Assembly (NCBI RefSeq): GCF_900107155.1
Contig: NZ_FNOX01000006.1
Coordinates: 124,001-188,000, forward strand
DNA: 64,000 nucleotides
From: Pseudomonas salomonii
Lineage (GTDB): Bacteria > Pseudomonadota > Gammaproteobacteria > Pseudomonadales > Pseudomonadaceae
Direction: 5' to 3'
The stretch's first letter is position 1. Each line of letters starts with the position of its first letter. The position numbers and the translations under genes were made by a program. Shown here piece by piece: positions 55,582 to 64,000 of this stretch. The notes under the pieces were generated by a model that worked only from the letters and a program-made list of their open reading frames with translations, had not been told where the DNA came from and did no database searches.

Positions 55582-57116
55582 TGAGCGCTAACGCCCCCGC
55601 GTCCTTTACGCCGCCAAGCTTGCTGATGGCCACTATCGGCCTGTCGCTGGCGACCTTTATGCAGGTGCTCGACACCACCATCGCCAACGTGGCGTTGCCG
55701 ACCATTTCCGGCAACCTGGGCGTGAGTTCGGAGCAGGGCACCTGGGTGATCACCTCGTTTGCGGTGAGCAACGCCATTGCCCTGCCGCTCACCGGCTGGC
55801 TGAGCCGCCGGTTTGGCGAGGTGAAGCTGTTTTTGTGGGCGACCATCCTGTTTGTGCTGGCGTCGTTCCTCTGCGGCATCTCCACCTCAATGCCCGAGCT
55901 GATTGGCTTTCGGGTGCTGCAAGGCCTGGTCGCCGGGCCGTTGTACCCGATGACCCAGACGTTACTGATCGCAGTTTACCCACCGGCCAGGCGCGGCATG
56001 GCCCTGGCGTTACTGGCGATGGTCACGGTGGTGGCGCCGATTGCCGGGCCGATCCTCGGCGGCTGGATCACCGACAGCTACAGCTGGCCGTGGATCTTCT
56101 TTATCAACGTGCCCATCGGCATCTTTGCGGTGATGGTGGTGCGTTCGCAACTGAAGAAACGCCCGGTGGTCACCAGTCACCAGCCGATGGATTACGTCGG
56201 CTTGCTGAGCTTGATCGTCGGTGTCGGTGCCTTGCAGATCATCCTCGACAAGGGCAATGACCTGGATTGGTTCGAGTCCAACTTCATCATCATCGGCGCG
56301 GCGATTTCGGTGGTTGCTCTGGCGGTGTTCATCATCTGGGAACTGACCGACAAGCACCCGGTGGTCAACCTGCGGCTGTTTGCCTATCGCAATTTCCGCA
56401 TCGGCACCATCGTGTTGATCCTGGGTTACGCGGGCTTTTTCGGTATCAACCTGATCCTGCCGCAATGGCTGCAAACCCAGATGGGCTACACCGCCACCTG
56501 GGCGGGTCTGGCGGTCGCGCCGATCGGGATTTTGCCGGTGCTGATGTCGCCGTTTGTGGGCAAGTACGCGAACAAGTTCGACCTGCGTTTGCTGGCGGGC
56601 CTGGCGTTCCTGGCGATTGGCTTGAGCTGCTTTATGCGCGCAGGCTTTACCAATGAGGTGGATTTCACCCACATCGCTTTGGTGCAGTTGTTCATGGGTA
56701 TCGGCGTGGCGTTGTTCTTTATGCCGACCTTGAGCATTTTGATGTCCGACTTGCCGCCGGCGCAAATCGCCGACGGCGCGGGTCTGGCGACCTTCCTGCG
56801 GACCCTGGGCGGCAGCTTTGCGGCGTCGCTGACCACCTGGATCTGGATTCGCCGCGCCGACCAGCACCACGCGTACATGAGCGAGAACATGACCACCTAT
56901 GACTCGGCCACCCGCGATGCCTTGCAGGCGCTCGGCGGGGCAGGGCACAAGGCCTATGCGCAGTTGGACCAGATCCTCACCAGCCAGGCGTACATGATGT
57001 CCACCGTGGATTACTTCACGTTGCTGGGGTGGATGTTCATGGGCTTGATGTTGCTGGTGTGGCTGGCCAAGCCGCCGTTTGGCGCGAAGGCCGGGCCGGA
57101 GGCTTCGGGGCACTGA
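55581..57116 (+). CDS. EmrB-type MFS drug efflux pump (DHA2, 14 helices)
   Basis: The 511-residue carrier has about 14 membrane helices and DHA2 motifs: LDTTIANVALPTISGNLGVS in helix 1, GWLSRRFGEVKLFLW (motif A), GPILGGWITDSYSWPWIFFINVPIG (motif C, antiporter). It ejects hydrophobic toxic compounds using the proton gradient. The operon marR, outer channel, emrA, emrB resembles emrRAB plus its own outer-membrane partner. A REPIN follows. Confidence 0.94.
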   Translation: MSANAPASFTPPSLLMATIGLSLATFMQVLDTTIANVALPTISGNLGVSSEQGTWVITSFAVSNAIALPLTGWLSRRFGEVKLFLWATILFVLASFLCGISTSMPELIGFRVLQGLVAGPLYPMTQTLLIAVYPPARRGMALALLAMVTVVAPIAGPILGGWITDSYSWPWIFFINVPIGIFAVMVVRSQLKKRPVVTSHQPMDYVGLLSLIVGVGALQIILDKGNDLDWFESNFIIIGAAISVVALAVFIIWELTDKHPVVNLRLFAYRNFRIGTIVLILGYAGFFGINLILPQWLQTQMGYTATWAGLAVAPIGILPVLMSPFVGKYANKFDLRLLAGLAFLAIGLSCFMRAGFTNEVDFTHIALVQLFMGIGVALFFMPTLSILMSDLPPAQIADGAGLATFLRTLGGSFAASLTTWIWIRRADQHHAYMSENMTTYDSATRDALQALGGAGHKAYAQLDQILTSQAYMMSTVDYFTLLGWMFMGLMLLVWLAKPPFGAKAGPEASGH

Positions 57117-57138
57117 CCTGAAGTTGTACGCGGTCAAA

Positions 57139-57232
57139 AATGTGGGAGCGGGCTTGCTCGCGAAGGCGGCGTGTCAGTCAACTCAGGCATCGACTGAACC
57201 ACCGCTTTCGCGAGCAAGCCCGCTCCCACATT
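57139..57232. repeat. REPIN (GTGGGAGCGGGCTTGCTCGCGAA type)
   Basis: Inverted arms AATGTGGGAGCGGGCTTGCT and complement, about 35 bp apart, between the convergent pump gene and lpxH. Confidence 0.92.
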
Positions 57233-57270
57233 TGGATCTCGGTTCACATTGGAGCGGAGGTGTTTGAACG

Positions 57271-58020
57271 TTATGCGCCGGGCAACGCCAACTGAGGGTT
57301 CACAAAGTCAAACGCCGCCAGCGCAAACCCTTGTTCATCCACCTGCAACGCCCAACCCTGCTTGTCCCAATCCCCCAGCACAATACGCTTGGCCGCCTGG
57401 TCGCCAATCTGCAGTTTATGAATGGCGGGGCGGTGCGTATGGCCGTGGACCAGGGTGCGCACGCCGAACTGTTGCATCACCCGTGGGACTTCCTCGGGCG
57501 TCACATCGACAATATCGTTGGCCTTCATGCGCGTTTGCGCACGGCTTTCGCTGCGCAGCTTGCGCGCCAGTTTATGGCGAGTGCGCAAGGGCAGGTGCCG
57601 CAGGATAAACAACACAATCGGGTTACGCAGAATGCGCCGCAGCTTCATATAGCCGACGTCGCGGGTGCAAAGGCTGTCGCCGTGCATCAACAGCACGGGT
57701 TCGCCGTAAAACTGCACGACACTCGGGTCCTTGAGCAAGGTAGCGCCTGCGGCTTTGCAGAATGCCTTGCCGATCAGGAAATCGCGGTTGCCATGCATGA
57801 TAAAAATCGGGGTGCCGCTGTCGCTCAGCTCGCGTAAAGCCTCGCAGATGGAACGCTGGAAGGCGCTCATCCCATCGTCGCCAAGCCAGGCTTCAAAGAA
57901 GTCGCCCAGAATGTACAACGCCTGGGCGCCACGGGCGCGGCCGTGGAGCAGATCCAGAAACGCCCGGGTAATGTCCGGGCGCTCCTCTTCCAGATGCAAA
58001 TCTGAAATCAGTAATATCAC
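57271..58020 (-). CDS. lpxH: UDP-2,3-diacylglucosamine diphosphatase
   Basis: The 249-residue calcineurin-like phosphoesterase cleaves UDP-2,3-diacylglucosamine to lipid X and UMP in lipid A synthesis. Metal-binding motifs: [13 protein letters not shown] (Asp, His), [13 protein letters not shown] (Asp), [15 protein letters not shown] (GNRD), [10 protein letters not shown] (His) and [12 protein letters not shown]. Its start overlaps the ppiB stop by 4 bp, so both are made from one transcript. Confidence 0.95.
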   Translation of the reverse strand: MILLISDLHLEEERPDITRAFLDLLHGRARGAQALYILGDFFEAWLGDDGMSAFQRSICEALRELSDSGTPIFIMHGNRDFLIGKAFCKAAGATLLKDPSVVQFYGEPVLLMHGDSLCTRDVGYMKLRRILRNPIVLFILRHLPLRTRHKLARKLRSESRAQTRMKANDIVDVTPEEVPRVMQQFGVRTLVHGHTHRPAIHKLQIGDQAAKRIVLGDWDKQGWALQVDEQGFALAAFDFVNPQLALPGA

Positions 58021-58520
58021 CCAACGATCTCGGCTTTCTCGACGATTACGTCTTCTGCTGGAACGTCCTGGTGACCGGCCTTGGAGGTGGTGGAAACGCC
58101 TTTGATCTTGTCAACGACGTCCTGGCCTTCGGTGACCTTACCGAATACCGCGTAGCCCCAGCCCTGCACGTTCTTGCCGCTGTGGTTGAGGAAGGCGTTG
58201 TCGGCGACGTTGATGAAGAACTGCGCGGAGGCCGAATGCGGCTCCATGGTACGGGCCATGGCGACGGTGTACTTATCGTTGGAAAGGCCGTTGTCCGCTT
58301 CGTTCTGGATGCTTGGACGCTTGTCTTTCTTTTCTTTCATGCCCGGCTCGAAACCGCCGCCCTGGATCATGAAGTTGCCGATGACACGGTGAAAAACAGT
58401 GTTTTCGTAGTGGCCGGCGTTCACGTACTCGATGAAGTTGGCGACGGTGATCGGCGCTTTCTCGGCGTTCAGCTCGATGACGATGTCACCGTGGTTGGTG
58501 GTCAGTTTGACTTGAGTCAT
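58017..58520 (-). CDS. ppiB: Peptidyl-prolyl cis-trans isomerase B (cyclophilin)
   Basis: The 167-residue cytosolic cyclophilin shows [18 protein letters not shown] (catalytic Arg and Phe), [13 protein letters not shown] and [18 protein letters not shown]. It speeds folding at proline bonds. The start at 58520 ([12 protein letters not shown]) is the family start; the frame opens at 58562. It diverges from glnS across 249 bp. The ppiB-lpxH order beside glnS-cysS is common in pseudomonads. Confidence 0.95.
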   Translation of the reverse strand: MTQVKLTTNHGDIVIELNAEKAPITVANFIEYVNAGHYENTVFHRVIGNFMIQGGGFEPGMKEKKDKRPSIQNEADNGLSNDKYTVAMARTMEPHSASAQFFINVADNAFLNHSGKNVQGWGYAVFGKVTEGQDVVDKIKGVSTTSKAGHQDVPAEDVIVEKAEIVG

Positions 58521-58681
58521 GTTCACTACTCTTTTCAGGGAATTCGTAGGTGTGGACGCCAAAGCGCCGCTACCGGTTTGGCTGAATGTGTGCCAAGGCG
58601 GGCAGTTTAGCGTGCCCAGCAGGAATTTCGAGGTGGTTTTTTACCGCCGGTGCATTAAATGCAGCAGTTTTTGGCCGCGCT

Positions 58682-58712
58682 CTGTCAGCGGCTTGACAGC
58701 TTCGGCTATGAT
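58682..58712 (+). promoter_or_regulatory. glnS promoter region with inverted repeat
   Basis: CTGTCA (58682-58687) and TGACAG (58694-58699) form a dyad, followed by a TATGAT -10-like box (58707-58712), 57 bp before the glnS ATG. The -35 box is weak. The 249-bp ppiB-glnS spacer shows nothing else. Confidence 0.35.
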
Positions 58713-58769
58713 AAGCCCTTTGTTTTATCTGGCCCCAACCGGCCACGAACCTGTCTGTTCAAGGATCCT

Positions 58770-60470
58770 ATGAGCAAGCCCACTGTCGACCCTACCTCGA
58801 ATTCCAAGGCCGGACCTGCCGTCCCGGTCAATTTCCTGCGCCCGATCATCCAGGCGGACCTGGATTCGGGCAAGCACACGCAGATCGTCACCCGCTTCCC
58901 GCCAGAGCCTAACGGCTACCTGCACATCGGTCACGCCAAGTCGATCTGTGTGAACTTCGGCCTGGCCCAGGAGTTCGGTGGCGTCACGCACCTGCGTTTC
59001 GACGACACCAACCCGGCCAAGGAAGACCAGGAATACATCGACGCCATCGAAAGCGACATCAAGTGGCTGGGCTTCGAGTGGTCCGGTGAAGTGCGCTATG
59101 CGTCCAAGTATTTCGACCAGTTGTTTGACTGGGCCGTCGAGCTGATCAAGGCCGGCAAGGCCTACGTCGACGACCTGACCCCGGAGCAGGCCAAGGAATA
59201 CCGTGGCACGCTGACCGAGCCGGGCAAGAACAGCCCGTTCCGCGACCGTTCGGTAGAAGAGAACCTCGACTGGTTCAACCGCATGCGCGCCGGTGAGTTC
59301 CCGGACGGCGCCCGCGTGCTGCGTGCCAAGATCGACATGGCTTCGCCGAACATGAACCTGCGCGACCCGATCATGTATCGCATCCGCCACGCCCATCACC
59401 ACCAGACCGGTGACAAGTGGTGCATCTACCCGAACTACGACTTCACCCACGGTCAGTCGGACGCCATTGAAGGCATCACGCACTCCATCTGCACCCTGGA
59501 GTTCGAAAGCCATCGCCCGCTGTACGAATGGTTCCTCGACAGCCTGCCGGTACCGGCGCACCCGCGTCAGTACGAGTTCAGCCGCTTGAACCTGAACTAC
59601 ACCATCACCAGCAAGCGCAAGCTCAAGCAATTGGTGGACGAAAAGCACGTGCATGGCTGGGATGACCCGCGCATGTCCACCCTGTCGGGTTTCCGCCGTC
59701 GCGGCTACACCCCGGCGTCGATCCGCAGCTTCTGCGACATGGTCGGCACCAACCGTTCCGACGGCGTGGTCGATTACGGCATGCTCGAGTTCAGCATCCG
59801 TCAGGACCTGGACGCCAACGCGCCGCGCGCCATGTGCGTGTTGCGCCCGTTGAAAGTCGTGATTACCAACTACCCGGAAGACAAGGTCGACCACCTCGAA
59901 CTGCCACGTCACCCGCAAAAAGAAGAACTCGGCGTGCGCAAGCTGCCGTTCGCGCGTGAAATCTACATCGACCGTGATGACTTCATGGAAGAGCCGCCAA
60001 AAGGCTACAAGCGCCTGGAGCCCAACGGCGAAGTGCGCCTGCGCGGCAGCTACGTGATCCGTGCCGACGAAGCGATCAAGGACGCCGATGGCAACATCGT
60101 CGAACTGCGTTGCTCCTACGACCCGGAAACCCTGGGCAAGAACCCTGAAGGCCGCAAGGTCAAAGGCGTGGTTCATTGGGTGCCGGCTGCTGCCAGCATC
60201 GAGTGCGAAGTGCGCCTGTACGATCGTCTGTTCCGTTCGCCGAACCCTGAGAAGGCTGAAGACAGCGCCAGCTTCCTGGACAACATCAACCCTGACTCCC
60301 TGCAAGTTCTCACGGGTTGTCGTGCCGAGCCATCACTTGGCGACGCACAGCCGGAAGACCGTTTCCAGTTCGAGCGCGAAGGTTACTTCTGCGCGGATAT
60401 CAAGGACTCGAAACCTGGTGCGCCGGTATTCAACCGTACCGTGACCTTGCGTGATTCGTGGGGCCAGTGA
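58770..60470 (+). CDS. glnS: Glutaminyl-tRNA synthetase
   Basis: The 566-residue class I synthetase has the HIGH motif in [17 protein letters not shown] (about residues 47-63) and the MSK-type motif as [12 protein letters not shown] near 270. The anticodon-binding beta barrels follow ([11 protein letters not shown] to the end). Length fits the family (about 555). The ATG at 58770 follows AAGGA closely (4 nt). cysS follows 21 bp later in the same operon. Confidence 0.97.
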   Translation: MSKPTVDPTSNSKAGPAVPVNFLRPIIQADLDSGKHTQIVTRFPPEPNGYLHIGHAKSICVNFGLAQEFGGVTHLRFDDTNPAKEDQEYIDAIESDIKWLGFEWSGEVRYASKYFDQLFDWAVELIKAGKAYVDDLTPEQAKEYRGTLTEPGKNSPFRDRSVEENLDWFNRMRAGEFPDGARVLRAKIDMASPNMNLRDPIMYRIRHAHHHQTGDKWCIYPNYDFTHGQSDAIEGITHSICTLEFESHRPLYEWFLDSLPVPAHPRQYEFSRLNLNYTITSKRKLKQLVDEKHVHGWDDPRMSTLSGFRRRGYTPASIRSFCDMVGTNRSDGVVDYGMLEFSIRQDLDANAPRAMCVLRPLKVVITNYPEDKVDHLELPRHPQKEELGVRKLPFAREIYIDRDDFMEEPPKGYKRLEPNGEVRLRGSYVIRADEAIKDADGNIVELRCSYDPETLGKNPEGRKVKGVVHWVPAAASIECEVRLYDRLFRSPNPEKAEDSASFLDNINPDSLQVLTGCRAEPSLGDAQPEDRFQFEREGYFCADIKDSKPGAPVFNRTVTLRDSWGQ

Positions 60471-60491
60471 TTCTGTCTTAAGGGAAATGTC

Positions 60492-61880
<1,389 letters not shown>

Positions 61881-61896
61881 TCGGTAAACCCTGAAT

Positions 61897-61931
61897 AAAA
61901 AACGCCCCGACTGGTTCGGGGCGTTTTTTTT
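61897..61931 (+). terminator. Rho-independent terminator after cysS
   Basis: AAAAAACGCCCCGA and TTCGGGGCGTTTTTT form a long stem with a CTGG-containing loop followed by eight T. It ends the glnS-cysS operon. Confidence 0.93.
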
Positions 61932-61965
61932 GCAGGGTGTTATTTCAGCGGCCTACTCGATCCAG

Positions 61966-62054
61966 TGTGGGAGCGGGCTTGCTCGCGAATGCGGTGGATC
62001 AGTTAAAAATGTATCAGCTGACACTCCGTCTTCGCGAGCAAGCCCGCTCCCACA
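61966..62054. repeat. REPIN (GTGGGAGCGGGCTTGCTCGCGAA type)
   Basis: Inverted arms TGTGGGAGCGGGCTTGCTCG and complement, with slightly divergent inner ends (CGAATGCGG versus CTCCGTCTTCG), between cysS and the DUF6124-type gene. Confidence 0.9.
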
Positions 62055-62093
62055 TTTTACCGTGCCCGCTCTGCATGCCCGCTGTTGTTGGAT

Positions 62094-62414
62094 TTATCCC
62101 TGGGTTGGGCTGGAATTGAGGCTCAGTGTTTTTTCCACCATCAACTGGATCCCCTCCAGCATCCGGCATATTCCCAGCACCACGCTGCGAGGATTGCCGT
62201 CTACCTCAAACGCCAAATGGCTTGCCAGCGCTTGAACTGACGCAAGATCCTCCGAAGCGTTGACCAGCAGTGTCTCTACGTCTAACCCTTCGCGCACGCT
62301 AAACACACCATGGCTTTCGGCAGTCGGCTCTGGTTTCTCGGAAGGATTCAGATAATGGGTAATTGCTCGGTGAGCAGCAGCGTGTGACGGCGGGTTTGAA
62401 CTGTCTTTAATCAT
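62094..62414 (-). CDS. DUF6124-type small protein
   Basis: The 106-residue protein begins MIKDSSNPPSHAAAHRAITHYL and contains the family core LLVNASEDLASVQALASHLAFEV and the C-terminal VVLGICRMLEGIQLMVEKTL. It is a distant relative of the protein at 30592-30942: both have the Ala-Ser-(Asp/Glu)-(Asp/Leu)-Leu helix start and end with a similar helix plus EQTL/EKTL. GGGAG lies 7 nt before the ATG. Such genes are frequent in pseudomonads as small, stress- or stationary-phase-linked proteins, but function is not established. Confidence 0.75.
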   Translation of the reverse strand: MIKDSSNPPSHAAAHRAITHYLNPSEKPEPTAESHGVFSVREGLDVETLLVNASEDLASVQALASHLAFEVDGNPRSVVLGICRMLEGIQLMVEKTLSLNSSPTQG

Positions 62415-62469
62415 GGCGAAGCTCCCAGAGTATTGGAGTCACCTAGAGTCTGATCGGGCTGCGAAACCC

Positions 62470-62517
62470 GGTCGCTGAATTTGCAGCGACCCCGGAAGAT
62501 TCGGCAGCCATCTTCCG
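62470..62517. other. Two tandem hairpins in the spacer
   Basis: GGTCGCTG/CAGCGACC (62470-62491, 6-nt loop) and CGGAAGAT/ATCTTCCG (62493-62517, 9-nt loop) lie back to back upstream of the DUF6124-type gene. They could be its 5' leader structure or part of a small RNA. The remainder of this 295-bp spacer up to the signal peptidase gene is AT-rich with no gene seen. Confidence 0.45.
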
Positions 62518-62709
62518 AGGGGCAACCCTAAAACGCTGTCGGAAATTCTGTGTATGGGCGCAAGGATTTTTGCGTATGACAGCAGCATCAAACTCGGATG
62601 CCCATAGCGCTAATGTTAATTTAATCCTCCGGTGTAATAAGCGAGTATTGCAAAATGTTACCTCAGGTTTTCCGGCGCCTGTCTGCGTCCTTTTTTAGTG
62701 CGAGGCTGT

Positions 62710-63378
62710 ATGCGAAGTTGGTTGAGCCGCTACCGTTACGTCATCCTTTTCTGGCTGTGCTTCGGCGTGTTCCGCACCTCGCTGGCCGACTGGAACCCCA
62801 TCCCCTCCGGGTCGATGCGCCCGACGTTGCTTGAGGGCGATGTGGTGCTGGTCAACCGCGTGGCCTATGACCTGAAGTTACCGCTCACGGATATTTCCCT
62901 GGCTAAACTGGATGACCCCAAACGCGGTGATGTGGTGACCTTCTCGTCACCCAAGGACGGCATGCGCTTGATCAAACGCATCGTCGGCATTCCCGGCGAT
63001 ACCCTGGAAATGAAAGATGAAGTGCTGTGGGTTAACGGCACGCCTGCTACCTACAGTGATGGCCAGGACATCAGCGAGCCGCTGGTGCCAGGCCAGACAG
63101 TGCCGGGTATCAAGCTGATCGAGCATGCGAGCAACCGTCAGCGCACCATTCAGTTCATGCCCACGGTTCGGGCATTGCGAAATTTCGGCCCGGTCACCGT
63201 GCCGGCCGGCAGTTACTTCATGCTGGGCGACAACCGCGATAACAGCGATGACTCGCGCTACATCGGCTTTGTGCCACGCCGCTTGTTGATCGGGCACGCG
63301 CATCATGTGCTGGCGTCAGCTGAGATACTCGATCATTGGATGCCGCGCTTGAACCGGTTCGGCGCGCCGATCCTGTAA
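62710..63378 (+). CDS. Signal peptidase I, accessory (single N-terminal membrane helix)
   Basis: The 222-residue S26 peptidase has an N-terminal helix (YRYVILFWLCFGVFRTSLA), catalytic Ser35 in PIPSGSMRPTL, general-base Lys89 in RLIKRIVGIPGD and the conserved GDNRDNSDDSR box near 180. The principal pseudomonad LepB has two membrane helices and lies near lepA and rnc; this shorter one is an accessory enzyme. The ATG at 62710 with GAGG 5 nt before is preferred over a GTG at 62698. It stands alone. Confidence 0.88.
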   Translation: MRSWLSRYRYVILFWLCFGVFRTSLADWNPIPSGSMRPTLLEGDVVLVNRVAYDLKLPLTDISLAKLDDPKRGDVVTFSSPKDGMRLIKRIVGIPGDTLEMKDEVLWVNGTPATYSDGQDISEPLVPGQTVPGIKLIEHASNRQRTIQFMPTVRALRNFGPVTVPAGSYFMLGDNRDNSDDSRYIGFVPRRLLIGHAHHVLASAEILDHWMPRLNRFGAPIL

Positions 63379-63603
63379 TTAGACTTTCGCGCCGAGTGCC
63401 CGAATGGCAAACACCGCGATGCTTGCCAACTGCTCAACCGTTGCGCCGCCTTTGCCGGCGATTTTCATGCCGCTGAGGGTGGCCATCAGAAAGTCGCAGG
63501 CGCCCGACAGGTCGATGTCAGCGGCCAATTCCTTCCGGTCCTGGGCGTGCTTCAGGGTTTGCTCAAATGCGCGGCGCTGTGGGCTGTGAGCTGATTGATT
63601 TGC
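63379..63603 (-). pseudogene. C-terminal remnant of a TetR family regulator
   Basis: Reading leftward from an in-frame TGA at 63606-63604, the frame gives 74 residues ending GMKIAGKGGATVEQLASIAV and then FAIRALGAKV, the typical C-terminus of a TetR regulator (TetR ligand-binding end; ACDFLMATLSG before it). No DNA-binding domain and no start codon are present, and the sequence upstream changes character (AT-richer, homopolymer runs). The gene seems cut by an insertion or deletion whose junction is near 63570-63610. Confidence 0.7.
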
Positions 63604-63699
63604 TCATCCTCCTGAACCAGGATAGGGGGGGCTGGATTTTTCAGTGGGAGGATCAGAATTTTCTTATAGAGGATGCTTTTTTTTTCTCCTAGCTTGGCT

Positions 63700-63724
63700 G
63701 CAACCGTTCTTAGGACGAGAACAC
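63700..63724 (+). promoter_or_regulatory. Weak HrpL-box-like motif
   Basis: GCAACC (63700-63705), 15 bp, ACAC (63721-63724) resembles the hrp box GGAACC-N15/16-CCAC with one mismatch in each half, 32 bp before the ATG at 63756. It is suggestive only. Confidence 0.25.
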
Positions 63725-63755
63725 TGTTGAGTGGCTCTGTTGCTGAGAATTGAAT

Positions 63756-64000
63756 ATGACAATTTTCCTGACGACGTACGTGAAGTCTCAAAGTGAGTAT
63801 TCATCGCCTGCGGATAATTCATCTTCCACGTCCGCTCCATCTTCCAGGTCGCACCAACCAGCAAGCCAAAACCTGAAGAGTCTCGCGCCGCGTGCGGCGG
63901 TAGATGATCAACAACGATTGCCCGTGCTCCCGCCCATCCAAACGCGTGGAAGCCTGGTATCACCCGGTCGATTCGGGGACCTTTCCGATGGCGCCAATCC
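63756..64000 (+). CDS. Partial Ser-rich protein, possible type III secreted N-terminus
   Basis: An open frame from ATG 63756 runs off the window with 81 codons and no stop. It begins MTIFLTTYVKSQSEYSSPAD. About a quarter of the first 50 residues are Ser, residue 3 is Ile, and there is no acidic residue in the first 12: the pattern described for Pseudomonas type III secretion signals. Downstream it becomes Pro/Gln/Arg-rich (QQRLPVLPPIQTRGS). The Shine-Dalgarno is weak (GAGAA). GC is low at the start and rises within the gene. The opposite strand is also open, so confidence is limited. The domain that would identify it lies outside the window. Confidence 0.5.
   Translation, partial: MTIFLTTYVKSQSEYSSPADNSSSTSAPSSRSHQPASQNLKSLAPRAAVDDQQRLPVLPPIQTRGSLVSPGRFGDLSDGAN

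Noticed and set aside
63552..63791. 79-codon minus-strand frame
   Set aside because: It reads the TetR remnant in the wrong frame for its last 20 residues and the AT-rich junction for the rest.
63664..63963. 99-codon minus-strand frame at the right edge
   Set aside because: Antisense to the Ser-rich frame; product has no recognisable features and passes through homopolymers. Kept in mind as the main competitor to the call at 63756.

Overview
The window looks like a chromosome segment from a Pseudomonas of the fluorescens group. The evidence is high GC with strong third-position bias, nine or more copies of the GTGGGAGC-type REP/REPIN elements typical of that group, a Fur-controlled PrrF-type sRNA, a CrcY-type sRNA beside mvaB, and the pseudomonad liu (leucine/isovalerate) cluster with LiuR operators. 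No tRNA, rRNA, CRISPR array or intact insertion sequence was seen.

Layout. 1-6.5 kb: a cut-off gene, a 28-residue acidic peptide gene, an AraC regulator, a nitrilase-fold membrane protein without its catalytic Cys, 2,4-dienoyl-CoA reductase (fadH), a PLP enzyme and a cytochrome b561. 6.6-12.1 kb: a 2-aminoethylphosphonate unit (phnX, phnW, two LysR regulators, an OPA-type transporter). 12.2-15.4 kb: yebC family gene, an LRR-protein kinase, zapE. 15.6-22.0 kb: a Csu-type chaperone-usher pilus operon with four spore-coat-U subunits, chaperone, usher and tip adhesin. 22.1-29.0 kb: an ECF sigma/anti-sigma pair and a catalase-like peroxidase/cytochrome b561 pair. The sigma gene and the catalase gene carry matching promoters (GGAATA, 15 bp, CGTCT). 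Between the two pairs sits a three-gene cassette: a stand-alone NRPS-type adenylation protein, a TmpA-like membrane flavo-oxidoreductase and a crotonase. This is the most unusual system in the window.

29.0-31.7 kb: an M14 carboxypeptidase, PrrF sRNA, a DUF3077-type protein and a LexA/CI-like repressor whose self-cleavage residues are replaced. 31.7-41.1 kb: leucine degradation (liuABCD, an acyl-CoA synthetase, mvaB, liuR) with three LiuR palindromes, and the CrcY sRNA gene with a sigma-54 promoter and CbrB-like upstream sites. 41.1-52.2 kb: a LysR/acyl-CoA dehydrogenase divergent pair, a PstS-OmpA fusion, xthA, a GNAT, and tamA-tamB. 52.4-57.1 kb: a MarR-controlled EmrAB/OMF-type efflux operon with two near-identical palindromes in its promoter. 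57.3-61.9 kb: housekeeping lpxH, ppiB, glnS, cysS. 62.1-64.0 kb: a DUF6124-type protein, an accessory signal peptidase I, the 3' remnant of a tetR gene, an AT-richer junction, and the start of a Ser-rich protein that runs off the window and has features of a type III secreted N-terminus.

All assignments rest on reading the sequence and on family knowledge; no database search was run. Gene starts were moved inward where a Shine-Dalgarno sequence or family length favoured it.
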